DNA of 64,000 nt from Fibrobacter succinogenes (GTDB lineage: Bacteria; Fibrobacterota; Fibrobacteria; Fibrobacterales; Fibrobacteraceae): assembly GCA_902800345.1 (NCBI GenBank), contig CADCDO010000024.1:1-64000 (forward strand), given 5' to 3'. Positions within the stretch are counted from its first letter, which is position 1. Each line of letters starts with the position of its first letter. A model generated the notes under the pieces. That model made no database searches. It was not told where the DNA came from and saw nothing but the letters and a program-made list of their open reading frames with translations. This document shows positions 8,628 through 17,513 of the stretch, one piece after another. The position numbers and the translations under genes were made by a program.

Positions 8628-11600
8628 ATGACAAAGAATCATGTCCTTCATCCATTCCGTTCGCTCCGTTTGGGGCTTGTGCTCATCTTTACCCTGCTTA
8701 TGGCGGCAAATTCGTGGGGATATATCTTTTATATTAACGAAAACGGAGAAAGGGAGCCCGTATCTCTTTTTAATTATCTCTCAAAAGACATTGACCATAT
8801 GACGCTTATGCAGAATAACGGTATTTATGTGGTATATGACACCGTAGATCTGGGTGATAAGAATATCGGGTTCGAGGGTAGTATCAAGATTATTTTAATG
8901 GATGGAGCTTATTTAAACTGCAACAAATTATATTATAAAAAAGATTTAGGACTTTCAGATGTTCCTTCTATATCCATTTTCGTAGGATCAACTAGCTACA
9001 ATAAACCCATTTTAGGTACGGGTGTATTAAATGTCAAAAATGGTATTGACCCTACTACAGCATCTAATGTCTCTATAGCTATTTATGGCGGTCACGTCAC
9101 AACGGATTATAATAATCCTAAAAACGATAGTCATAAAGATAATGTACGCATAGATGTTCAAAATTTTGAATTTCATGGTGGTAATGTCGATGTAGAAGAA
9201 CTTGACGCAACATCGATTACGCTTGGTTGGAAAAATCCCACAGATTCTTTTAGAGTGCGCAATGTAATTCATGCAAACACCTTCACCATAAAGAATGATT
9301 TATACGTCAAGGATGAAAACGGCAAATTTTACAGCGGCCAATTATCTGTTGACAATATTTATAGCATCCTAGACAAAACACTTGTGCCCGCAAAGACTCC
9401 TTTCTTCTACATGGACGAAAACGGAGTCGAGCGAAGTGTTGAGGATTATGTCATCCTCGATACACTTTTACCGAAAGTTCAGAAGGATCCTTATTCCAAT
9501 GATCGTTTCGTGTATTTGCCGAGTGGCTGGTATGTAGTGCGCGATCGTGTAACTTTTGAGGGTCAAATTTACTTTAGGGAAGACGAAGGCGATGCTAACC
9601 TTATCATTGCGGATAATGCCGAATTTAACGTTGTGGAGTATGAAAAGGATATTCTCTTCGGTATAAAAAGCCAAGGAAACTTGAATATTTATGGTCAGAA
9701 GAATGGCTCTGGAAAATTGAATGTTTATAGTCAGAAGGGTAGCTATGAATACGTACAAGGTGATATAGGTGCAGGAAGGAATAAAGATCTTATTATAAAC
9801 GGAATTTCCGTGAAAGTAGGTGGTCAATTGTTTGCTAGTAATGGTCGTGTTATATTTAACGGTGGTTCTTACGATGTTGGTAGAGTTGAGTCTGGTTCAA
9901 TCACTTTGGATTGGCGTAAAAAAACTGATTCCATCAAAGTTGGAATGTTTATCGTGGCTGGTGGTCATCAACCGGGGAGTTTTGTTCAAATAGCCGAAGG
10001 CAAAGCCTTTGGAGATGAAGACGGCAAAGCCTATACCGGTAAAGTCTATTCGACGGAAACCGTATATGATGAGAATTGGAAAAAGGATGAATATTTAAGC
10101 TCGCTTAACGGCAAGACACTTAAGCCGTGCTATGCGGTTACATTCCAAGCGCTGAACGGCACGGAACCTGTGGTTGCTGCAGCGACCTTCAACGAACAAG
10201 GCTATGCCAACATTGCTGAGCCGCCGGCTCCAACCCGCAACGGATCCAAGTTTTATCGCTGGTCCACCACTGAAGATGGCACAAGGGGATATTTTTTCAA
10301 TATCCCTGTCACTGAAAATATGACCCTCTTTGCCCAATGGAACAAAGACAGGCTTGAATATATTGACGAAAATGGTCAATCTCAATCTCTAAATAGTTAT
10401 ACCGTGCTCACAAGCGACCTTATCAAAGCCAACGAAGAAGATGGCGTCGTCAACCTCCCGGGCGCTTGGTATGTGGTGCATAATACTTTCTACGATAGCG
10501 TAGACGTTTATGTTGAGGATTACACGCTCTCGTTTGATGGTGATGCGCATATCATCCTTGCGGATGGTGCAGAAATGAAACTAGAAACAGTTGAAAAAAC
10601 AGTAATCCAGACTGCAGGCAACTTGTCGATTTACGGACAGGCGCTTGGTACGGGTACGCTGACTGTTTATAATTCGTCTAATACAATTTGTCCCGTTGTT
10701 GTCAATGGGAATTTGAGCATTAACGGAGGGAATATCTCCATAAGAAATGGTGGTCTCGATGGATACAGTGCTGTAGATGCATCTGGATACGTCTACATCA
10801 ACAGCGGTATTGTGGAAATCTCCTCTAACATCGACAAAAATTCTTTGAAAAAAACAATCAATACTGGTAAGGGTATTTTATTTGATTGGCACAGTGCAAA
10901 AGACCGTTATACGTTAGGTCGGGGAACCAGCGCTTCTATTGCTATGGATAAGTGGTTTAAAGATGAATATGGCAATGTTTATAAACTCTATGATTTGTAC
11001 AACTTATTTTATACTGATAAAAATTTGTTCGATCAACTTATTCTTGATAAAACCATATTGCCATGCTATGTCGTGTCCGTCAATTTCCAGGATGGTAGCA
11101 TGCCAAAGAAAGTTGCTACATCCTTTGACGAAAATGGCGTGGCGCACGTTACAAAGCCCGAAGATCCGACCCGCGTAGGAACAACATTTGTCGGATGGGC
11201 TGCTACGAAAGAAGGCACCAAGGTATTTGACTGGTCCGCTCCTATTTCTGGCAATACAACAGCCTATGCAATATGGGATGATATGAAGCCTGTTGAATAT
11301 GTCGATGAAAATGGCAAAATACAGGAAGTGACTGAATATTTCTTGCTTACAAGCGATATCGGCGAACCACATGAAGATAATGATCTAAAATTAACCGGAG
11401 GATGGTATGTTGTGCAAGGTGAAGTGACCTTCTCAAATGAGGCTTTAGAATCACTCTCATTCAGTGATGATGTTCACCTTATCCTTGCTGACGGCGCCAA
11501 ACTCAATGTTGAAGCGCAAAATATGCATTTCGGTGATGGTCTCTATATTCACACGCAATCGCGTGGCACGGGTTCGTTCAAAGCCAAAGAACTTGGGATT

Positions 11601-13082
11601 TATGAGAATTTGTGTATTTATGGTGGTAATTTCACTTTTGATATTATTTCAGTATATGGAACTACGATCATCAATGGCGGTAATATAAACGTAGATCAAT
11701 TCTATGCTAATGATTTAGTGATAAATGGAGGCTCCGTAGATGCATCAATGATGGAAGGATGGTCAGTCACTTTAGGTTGGAGTTCCACCGATGATCATAT
11801 TACCGCGGAGGAACTCCGTATAGCACAATCTAGCACCTCCACGGCCATTAATATTGCCGAAGGTAAAGCATTTAGGGATGAAGATGGCAAAATTTATGAT
11901 GAGTCTATACCCGTTAGTTTTTATGGATCTGCACTCAGTGGCAAGATGCTTACCCCTCTAAAGTGGATTACAAGTGAGGATATCGTTGTCGACGACATTG
12001 CTGTTCAGGCATACACGGGCTATTCCATTTGCCCCGAGGTGGTTGTGAAGGACGGCAAAAAGACGCTTGAAGTCAAGAAGGACTACACCGTGGAATGTTT
12101 TGAAAATGTGGAAAAATCTTCGACCGCTCCTTATGCAAAAATTACAGGCATGGGTATATATGGTGGCGAAATTGAAAAGCATTTTGCTATTCTCGATAAG
12201 TCCGCCGATTACGCCGCTGTCGGAATCTTCAAGGACGAAGACGGTCATTCGATTGCTTCCATCGATGGAAATTACGGTGAAGACGGATCCGTGAATATCG
12301 ACGAAGAAATTACGGTCGATTCTGTTATATTTGAACGCAGCTTCTTGAAAAACACGCGCTCTACTATCGTCTTGCCGTTCAGCGTAAGCACGAGCCAAAT
12401 CAAGGGACTGAAAGAAGTCCTTGCATTCGGCAAAATCGTGGTGGAAAACGGCCAAAAGGCTGTCGGCATGAATACCGTCTGGGACAACACTTCGTCTGAA
12501 CATGTAACATTGAACGCCTACACTCCGTATATCGTGCTGATGGATGGCGAAAAGCTGGATATCAGCGGTGCCGTGACGCTCGAAGTCACGAGGGACGCTG
12601 TTGACGCCGGTATCGAAGAAAACTCGGAATGGGAATTCCGTGGAAGCTTAGGTTACAAGAAATGGGCAGATGGCGATCCGGAACTGGGTAGCATTTACGG
12701 ATTTGCCGCATCTTCTGACGAAGATCTGCACATAGAAGTGGGCGATTTCGTCAGGGCCGCCGCCGGCGCATGGATTGTCCCGATGCGTGCTTACCTTGTC
12801 AAGAAGCCTTCCGCTTCGACAGTCCGTGCTAGCGGCGCCTATGCTGCAAGAACGGCTGCAAGTCCTGTCGAGGATTTGCCGGAACGCATGTCCATCGTGA
12901 TTATCAAGAACGACGAAAATGTGGAGAACGGCGAACATACGACCGTTATCGGACAGTTCAATACCCGTACAGCTCCGTTCCATGTGAACTTTATGCCGCG
13001 TACCTACGACCTCAAGGGACGTTTTGTAGGGAATGGTCGCAAGGCTAAGGGCGTGTACTACGGAAAGAAGGTGATGAAGTAG
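8628..13082 (+). CDS. Large secreted protein with four repeated modules and InlB-type repeats
   Basis: This 1484-aa protein has a signal peptide (hydrophobic about 13-29) and AAGGAGG upstream. It contains four copies of a roughly 250-300-residue module. Each opens with Y.(D/N)ENG (near residues 33, 258, 575 and 888), runs through GGWYVV and LILADGA and then a beta-rich NLSIYGQ..GTGTL stretch. Modules 2 and 3 are followed by Listeria-Bacteroides (InlB B-type) repeats ending GWAATKEGT-type. The C-terminus reads YDLKGRFVGNGRKAKGVYYGKKV, a tail shared by many exported Fibrobacter proteins and reminiscent of type IX secretion tails. It probably lies outside the cell or on the surface. The beta-helix-like modules suggest adhesion or structure, but no enzyme motif is visible. 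Confidence 0.8.
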   Translation: MTKNHVLHPFRSLRLGLVLIFTLLMAANSWGYIFYINENGEREPVSLFNYLSKDIDHMTLMQNNGIYVVYDTVDLGDKNIGFEGSIKIILMDGAYLNCNKLYYKKDLGLSDVPSISIFVGSTSYNKPILGTGVLNVKNGIDPTTASNVSIAIYGGHVTTDYNNPKNDSHKDNVRIDVQNFEFHGGNVDVEELDATSITLGWKNPTDSFRVRNVIHANTFTIKNDLYVKDENGKFYSGQLSVDNIYSILDKTLVPAKTPFFYMDENGVERSVEDYVILDTLLPKVQKDPYSNDRFVYLPSGWYVVRDRVTFEGQIYFREDEGDANLIIADNAEFNVVEYEKDILFGIKSQGNLNIYGQKNGSGKLNVYSQKGSYEYVQGDIGAGRNKDLIINGISVKVGGQLFASNGRVIFNGGSYDVGRVESGSITLDWRKKTDSIKVGMFIVAGGHQPGSFVQIAEGKAFGDEDGKAYTGKVYSTETVYDENWKKDEYLSSLNGKTLKPCYAVTFQALNGTEPVVAAATFNEQGYANIAEPPAPTRNGSKFYRWSTTEDGTRGYFFNIPVTENMTLFAQWNKDRLEYIDENGQSQSLNSYTVLTSDLIKANEEDGVVNLPGAWYVVHNTFYDSVDVYVEDYTLSFDGDAHIILADGAEMKLETVEKTVIQTAGNLSIYGQALGTGTLTVYNSSNTICPVVVNGNLSINGGNISIRNGGLDGYSAVDASGYVYINSGIVEISSNIDKNSLKKTINTGKGILFDWHSAKDRYTLGRGTSASIAMDKWFKDEYGNVYKLYDLYNLFYTDKNLFDQLILDKTILPCYVVSVNFQDGSMPKKVATSFDENGVAHVTKPEDPTRVGTTFVGWAATKEGTKVFDWSAPISGNTTAYAIWDDMKPVEYVDENGKIQEVTEYFLLTSDIGEPHEDNDLKLTGGWYVVQGEVTFSNEALESLSFSDDVHLILADGAKLNVEAQNMHFGDGLYIHTQSRGTGSFKAKELGIYENLCIYGGNFTFDIISVYGTTIINGGNINVDQFYANDLVINGGSVDASMMEGWSVTLGWSSTDDHITAEELRIAQSSTSTAINIAEGKAFRDEDGKIYDESIPVSFYGSALSGKMLTPLKWITSEDIVVDDIAVQAYTGYSICPEVVVKDGKKTLEVKKDYTVECFENVEKSSTAPYAKITGMGIYGGEIEKHFAILDKSADYAAVGIFKDEDGHSIASIDGNYGEDGSVNIDEEITVDSVIFERSFLKNTRSTIVLPFSVSTSQIKGLKEVLAFGKIVVENGQKAVGMNTVWDNTSSEHVTLNAYTPYIVLMDGEKLDISGAVTLEVTRDAVDAGIEENSEWEFRGSLGYKKWADGDPELGSIYGFAASSDEDLHIEVGDFVRAAAGAWIVPMRAYLVKKPSASTVRASGAYAARTAASPVEDLPERMSIVIIKNDENVENGEHTTVIGQFNTRTAPFHVNFMPRTYDLKGRFVGNGRKAKGVYYGKKVMK

Positions 13083-13160
13083 GGCCAAAAGCAACTAGAA
13101 TGAGTCATCTCTCCGCAAGGGGAGGTGACAAACAATCGGATTAATTATATTTTATCACAA

Positions 13161-13271
13161 GTGAAAAAGAAAAAGTATATACGACCTAAAATGAAGGTGT
13201 TTGTCGTCCATGTGCAGGGGGCACTCCTTTACGACAGCAACCCGGACAGGATGAAAATAATCATCTTGTAA
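13161..13271 (+). CDS. 36-aa peptide of the KKKYIxPxM type
   Basis: A GTG-started reading frame encodes 36 residues beginning MKKKKYIRPKMKV. Short peptides opening with Lys-rich KY(I/V)xPxM are frequent orphan genes in Bacteroidetes-related genomes. A good intrinsic terminator begins 16 bases after its stop, which supports a transcribed gene. The ribosome site is weak (AT-rich upstream). Function is unknown; some such peptides have been proposed as precursors of modified products, but no modification enzyme is adjacent. Confidence 0.45.
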   Translation: MKKKKYIRPKMKVFVVHVQGALLYDSNPDRMKIIIL

Positions 13272-13287
13272 CCGGATGAATAAAAAT

Positions 13288-13311
13288 AATCCCCCCTGTG
13301 GGGATTTTTCT
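13288..13311. terminator. Terminator between the secreted repeat protein region and lysE
   Basis: AATCCCC-CCTGT-GGGGATT followed by TTTC on the + strand, with an A-run on the other side. It can act for both convergent units. A separate GUCA...UGAC hairpin with a GCAA loop lies at about 13103-13128. Confidence 0.7.
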
Positions 13312-13314
13312 CCA

Positions 13315-13911
13315 CTACCGCACAATTCCAATGGCACAGTACAGTAGCGAGAGTCCCATAAGCGTGTAGAATATTCTGTGGTGCTTTTGGAATAGTCCTT
13401 GCAGTAGAAAGCCTGCGAAAAGCCATGCTAAATTGCAGATGGGACCTGTAAGCGGCAAAAACAAGCCGAGAAGGAATAAATGCGGAAAATCTTGGTGGTA
13501 GGGGAGCATGTAGGTCGTGATTGCCGAGAGGCAGAACACCATGATTTTGACGTTCGTGAGTTGCACGAAAAGCCCGGTGCGGAAGCTACCGGTTGTGCTG
13601 TTATTGCGGAGTTCTCCGAGTGGCTTGAACGCCTGAATTAAAAGGCTTGTGGCGAGGTATGCGATGTAAATTGCGCCAACGAATGAAAATATTTCAATGA
13701 AATTTTCAAACGCACTGCTGATAAAATAAACAATAAAAACCGATACTAGCGAGACAATCGTGTATCCGGTGAAAAGACCGTACCATTGCCTTATCGCTAT
13801 ACTTTTCCCGCTGCCCATCGCTACCGATAGCGAACAGAGATTAGCGGGGCCCGGGGTGATTCCCGAGACAAGCGCATAAAGTAAAAAAGAAAGTGCAATT
13901 TCTAATGTCAT
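13315..13911 (-). CDS. LysE/RhtB-family amino-acid exporter
   Basis: The 198-aa protein has the six membrane segments of LysE-type exporters and the family motif near the N-terminus (SGITPGPANLCSLSVAMGSG; G-x-x-P-G-P). LysE, RhtB and RhtC members pump out basic amino acids, homoserine, threonine or cysteine derivatives. It is the last gene of a four-gene minus-strand operon (metY, methyltransferase, cupin, this gene; 18-base gap to the cupin). The context suggests the cargo is a homoserine- or methionine-related compound made by those enzymes; this is inference. Confidence 0.82.
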   Translation of the reverse strand: MTLEIALSFLLYALVSGITPGPANLCSLSVAMGSGKSIAIRQWYGLFTGYTIVSLVSVFIVYFISSAFENFIEIFSFVGAIYIAYLATSLLIQAFKPLGELRNNSTTGSFRTGLFVQLTNVKIMVFCLSAITTYMLPYHQDFPHLFLLGLFLPLTGPICNLAWLFAGFLLQGLFQKHHRIFYTLMGLSLLYCAIGIVR

Positions 13912-13929
13912 TTAACCTTTTGTAGCTCC

Positions 13930-14532
13930 TTACACATATTTCGAAAGCGTTTTGACATCTTTCCCGCTCCACGTGTAAAGCGCTAGCATCGGTTCGTGTT
14001 CGGTCTGCATGGAGTGTACGTGATTGGATGGATGCAGCACAAATTCACCAGGACCGCGGACTTTTGAGATTCCGTCTAGTGTCCAGATGGCGTGTCCGGA
14101 CAGAATGACGTACAGTTCTGTGGCGGGGTGCAAGTGAGAAGGGTAAAAAGTGTTTTTGCCGAGGAGCGTAAAGCCGAAACAGAAATGCTCGTCGTGGTAG
14201 GGAGCTTCAGGGCCGAGGATTTCTCCCCATCCCATTTGATTTGCCAAATCGGGCATGTCGGGGCGCGGATCGTAATTGTATTTCCACGGCAAATAGGGGA
14301 GGGCGGGCTTGAGTGCTTTCAGCAATTCTTCTGTTTCGGGCGATCCGTGCTTGATGGCATCTTCGATGTAGCGGATTAACGGCGAGTCGCTTTTTTCGAA
14401 TGTGCCAACAGGTTTAGGAATGTCTCGAACGGCGAAATTGGCGGCTTCGAGCCCGATTTTATCGTCGATTTTGGCTCTCTTGAAAAGGAACTTTTGGGAT
14501 TCTTCAATTAGATTGTAGATAACGTTTTTCAC
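13930..14532 (-). CDS. DMSP-lyase-like (DddL/DddQ-type) cupin
   Basis: This 200-aa protein resembles the DddL/DddQ lyases that split dimethylsulfoniopropionate into dimethylsulfide and acrylate. An N-terminal helical part leads into LPWKYNY (about 81-87), then a C-terminal cupin with probable metal ligands His133 and His135 (SHLHPATELY), Glu139, Tyr141 and a His in the HPSNHVH stretch (about 171-173). The ligand pattern is complete. It starts at GTG 14532, seven bases after the methyltransferase. Substrate is unproven; the operon points to a methionine-derived sulfonium compound such as S-methylmethionine as an alternative to DMSP. Confidence 0.65.
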   Translation of the reverse strand: MKNVIYNLIEESQKFLFKRAKIDDKIGLEAANFAVRDIPKPVGTFEKSDSPLIRYIEDAIKHGSPETEELLKALKPALPYLPWKYNYDPRPDMPDLANQMGWGEILGPEAPYHDEHFCFGFTLLGKNTFYPSHLHPATELYVILSGHAIWTLDGISKVRGPGEFVLHPSNHVHSMQTEHEPMLALYTWSGKDVKTLSKYV

Positions 14533-14539
14533 GGAGCCT

Positions 14540-15496
14540 CTATTTTAAACTTGATTTTAGCACGGCAACGGTATGGCCGATGACTTCGCCTTTTTTGAAT
14601 GCTTCGTATGCGGCGGTTGCAGAAAGTTTTGCGGAGTCGAGCGATTCTTCAATTTCAAAAGCGCGGCTGCCAGAATCCTTGACGGAAACGTTTGCGAATG
14701 CTTTTTGCAAATCATCAGCGCGGTAGAATCTAAACGGGCCGAGGCCTGCTTTTTCTTGTGCGGCGTATCCCGAAATCACATCTTCAGGCTCAGCTTGGAC
14801 TTTCCAGGAATACGTGAAAATTTCGGAATGGAGCCCAGCCAATTCTCCGAGCTTGATGAATGCGCTGAGCGGAACGCGTCCACCGAGCGTTGAATAGACG
14901 GCTCCGTTTTGTGACAAGTAATCGCGCGCTTGCTTGAGCGCGAGGTAATGCAAGTCGAGCATTTGCTCGTGAACGAATTCGGGAATCAGCTCTATGCGTT
15001 TTTCCAAGTAATGGCCACTGTTGCGTTTGTCTTCAATCTTTGTGTTATTTGCGAGCGGCACGTTGGGGAGGTTTTCGTAAATGACATCGTAATTTCGTTT
15101 GCCGTTTTGGAGCGGTTGCAAAAGGTCGCCATCGCCAAATTCAAATTCGATGTTGTTGATTTTTAAGTTGTTCCTAACGTTCTGTGCAGCGGCGGCGACA
15201 ACGCTTCTTTGCAAATCTGTGAAACCTACGCGCTTTGCCCCTAAAAGCTCAATGCCGGTCAATACGTCAATGCCAGAACCTGTGCCGATGGAAACGAATG
15301 AATCAACATCGTGACCCAGTTTTTCACGAATCAGCTTGAATGCGGGGGCTGCAATGTAGGCAACCCAGTCGCTTTTAATGTCTTCGGTTTTGGGCAAGTA
15401 GGCGTGATCGGCGACTTCAATAGAAAGATAATCTTTGATGTGCTTTGTCGCGTCGTTCAATGCAAGGTATTTATTGACATCTACAATTATACTCAT
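14540..15496 (-). CDS. SAM-dependent methyltransferase resembling methionine S-methyltransferase
   Basis: The 318-aa protein has a class I methyltransferase core: motif I VSIGTGSGIDVLTG (about 87-100), an acidic motif II (RVGFTDLQ), and an NLPNVP element in the position of the NPP(Y/F) active-site loop. A later LGGRVPLS...WKVQAEPEDVIS stretch resembles the N-terminal methyltransferase domain of plant methionine S-methyltransferase, whose bacterial counterpart (MmtN) has similar length. HemK-like or N-methyltransferase activity is the alternative. Its ATG overlaps the metY stop (TAATG), so the two are translationally coupled. Confidence 0.6.
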   Translation of the reverse strand: MSIIVDVNKYLALNDATKHIKDYLSIEVADHAYLPKTEDIKSDWVAYIAAPAFKLIREKLGHDVDSFVSIGTGSGIDVLTGIELLGAKRVGFTDLQRSVVAAAAQNVRNNLKINNIEFEFGDGDLLQPLQNGKRNYDVIYENLPNVPLANNTKIEDKRNSGHYLEKRIELIPEFVHEQMLDLHYLALKQARDYLSQNGAVYSTLGGRVPLSAFIKLGELAGLHSEIFTYSWKVQAEPEDVISGYAAQEKAGLGPFRFYRADDLQKAFANVSVKDSGSRAFEIEESLDSAKLSATAAYEAFKKGEVIGHTVAVLKSSLK

Positions 15497-16851
15497 TACT
15501 TACCGCCTTTGGTGCTTGCTGCAATAGCTTGTTCAAAGTCTGCGATGATGTCGCGCGGGTCTTCGATGCCCACGGATACGCGGATCATATCGTCAGGGAT
15601 GCCAGCGGCGAGTCTGTCTTTTGGCGAAAGCTGAGAATGCGTGCTTGTAGCCGGATGCAAAACGCTTGTGCGGGCATCGCCCACGTGAACGACTAAGGCG
15701 GCGACTTTCAATGCTTTGACAAACGAACGGATGGCCGCTTTGCCGCCCTTGAGGCCGAAGGTAAGCACGCCGCTACCGCCTTGATAATCAAAGTATTTGC
15801 GGATGCGCTTGAAATACGGGCTAGATTTGAGTCCCGGATAGCTGACCCAATTTACGGCCGGATGCTTGGACAAGAATTCTGCCAATGCGAGGGCGTTGTT
15901 GCTGTGTTGCGGCATTCGCAAGTGGAGCGTTTCAAGGCCCAAATTTAAAAGGAATGCGTTGAACGGGCTTAGTGCGGCTCCGAAATCGCGCAAAAATTGA
16001 GCGCGAGCTTTCGCGATAAATGCGGCACGTCCAAATTTTTGAGTATAGGAAGTGTTTGCGTATTGAGCGTCCGGTTCCACGAGGTCCGGGAATTTTCCGT
16101 TTTCCCAGTTGTAATTACCGCCGTCAATGACGACACCGCCGAGCGCAACGGCATGACCGTCAATGTACTTTGTTGCAGAATGGATGACGACGTTTGCGCC
16201 GAGTTTCAAAGGCTTCACGAGGAATGGCGTTGCGAGCGTGTTGTCGACGAGAAACGGAACGTCAAATTCCTTGGCGAGCTTGGAGAACTTTTCAAAGTCC
16301 AAAACGCCCAAGGCGGGGTTGCCAATCGTTTCGCCGAAAATGAGTTTGGTGCTCGGACGGAATGCTTTGCGGAGTTCCGCAATGGAATCTTCCGGGTCGA
16401 TGAACGTCGTTTCAATGCCGAGCTTGGAAAGTCTCACGCTGAGCAATGTGTAGCTGCCGCCGTAAATGTTCTTGCTTGCAACGATGTGGTCGCCTGCTTT
16501 CACGAGGTTCGAAATCGCGAGGAGGACTGCGGCTTGCCCCGATGCGGTGGCGACGGCGCCCGCGCCGCCTTCGAGTTCCGTAATCTTGCTTTCGAAAGCG
16601 GCTACGGTCGGGTTCCCTGTGCGGGTGTATTTATTGCCCGATTGTTTGAGTGCAAAGAGTCGTTCCACTTCGTCAACGTCTTCGTACTTGTAAGTCGTGG
16701 ATTGGAAAATCGGGAGCACGCGCGGCTCGCCAATCTTGGGCTTCCAGCCAGCCTGTAAACACTTTGTTGCAAAATTCCATGTGCTCGGATCGGTAACGTT
16801 TGCGGTATTCTTTGCGGATTCGGTTTTCTTTTTGGATGAAGTCTTTGTCAT
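15496..16851 (-). CDS. metY: O-acetylhomoserine aminocarboxypropyltransferase (sulfhydrylase)
   Basis: A PLP enzyme of the Cys/Met metabolism family, making homocysteine (or methionine from methanethiol) from O-acetylhomoserine. It has the glycine-rich and PLP-phosphate region ATASGQAAVLLAI, the Tyr/Arg NKYTRTGNPTV motif and the PLP lysine in HSATKYIDGHA. I start at ATG 16851, behind AGAGGAG, giving 451 residues with a short Lys/Ser/Thr-rich extension before the domain; an upstream in-frame start would add 29 unsupported residues. It leads the metY-methyltransferase-cupin-lysE operon. No SAM riboswitch was recognised upstream. Confidence 0.9.
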   Translation of the reverse strand: MTKTSSKKKTESAKNTANVTDPSTWNFATKCLQAGWKPKIGEPRVLPIFQSTTYKYEDVDEVERLFALKQSGNKYTRTGNPTVAAFESKITELEGGAGAVATASGQAAVLLAISNLVKAGDHIVASKNIYGGSYTLLSVRLSKLGIETTFIDPEDSIAELRKAFRPSTKLIFGETIGNPALGVLDFEKFSKLAKEFDVPFLVDNTLATPFLVKPLKLGANVVIHSATKYIDGHAVALGGVVIDGGNYNWENGKFPDLVEPDAQYANTSYTQKFGRAAFIAKARAQFLRDFGAALSPFNAFLLNLGLETLHLRMPQHSNNALALAEFLSKHPAVNWVSYPGLKSSPYFKRIRKYFDYQGGSGVLTFGLKGGKAAIRSFVKALKVAALVVHVGDARTSVLHPATSTHSQLSPKDRLAAGIPDDMIRVSVGIEDPRDIIADFEQAIAASTKGGK

Positions 16852-16989
16852 TTTTATACTCCTCTTTAGCAAATAATTGCTCTTGAATAATTCTATTTGT
16901 ACGGCGAAAATATAGAACGGAACTATTACCTTGTCCAATACTAAATAAATATGGTGAGTTATAGAATTAATTTATTGGTAATACTTGGG

Positions 16990-17400
16990 ACGAGAATTGA
17001 CTGGATCCTTCCTCCTTTCAGTCGTCAGGATGACGATAATCGGCTTCTACGTCATCGTTGATCGGCTCCTCGTCATTGCGCAAGCACATGACTCGGCGGG
17101 CATCAAATGCGAGTCCACAAGTGGCCTCTCGCTTGATTCCCTTGCATGTAAGAATGAGTTCACTCATTCTTGCTACACTCGCTTTGCACGTCATTCCTCT
17201 TCGAGGCTTGACTGCTGCGGCTCGGTAATAAGAATGAGTTCACTCATTCTTGCTACTCTCGCTTTGCACGTCATTCCCCTACGGGGCTTGACTTGTTCGC
17301 CTCGGATATAGAAACATGCAAGCATGTTTCTGCATCTCTCGGCTTCTACGTCATTCCGAACGTAGTGAGGAATCCAGTGATTTCTTGTCTATCGAAATAA
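16990..17400. repeat. Dense mosaic of short repeats with three perfect-type palindromes
   Basis: The roughly 660-base gap upstream of metY holds no gene but is packed with repeats. ACTGGATCC...CAGGATGAC lies at 17000-17034. GTCATTGCGCAAGCACATGAC lies at 17080-17100. A direct duplication of about 80 bases lies at 17150-17228 and 17230-17305, each copy opening with the palindrome AAGAATGAGT-TC-ACTCATTCTT and containing GCTTTGCACGTCATTCC. A third palindrome, GAAACATGC-AA-GCATGTTTC, lies at 17311-17330, and GTCATTCCGAACGTAGTGAGGAATCCAGT at 17350-17379. The same words recur inside coding genes elsewhere in the window. Confidence 0.85.
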
Positions 17401-17513
17401 GCAATCGTTAGCAATTAGAATTATTTATAGGTCTCCGAGTGCTGCGTTTTGAAGTGCAAAAATACAGGGCAAATGTCAGCAATCGTCTCCATAAAATTCT
17501 TATATTTCGGGTC

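Noticed and set aside
16852-16990. A SAM-I or SAM-II riboswitch upstream of metY
   Set aside because: The leader is short and AT-rich and none of the conserved SAM-aptamer cores could be identified.
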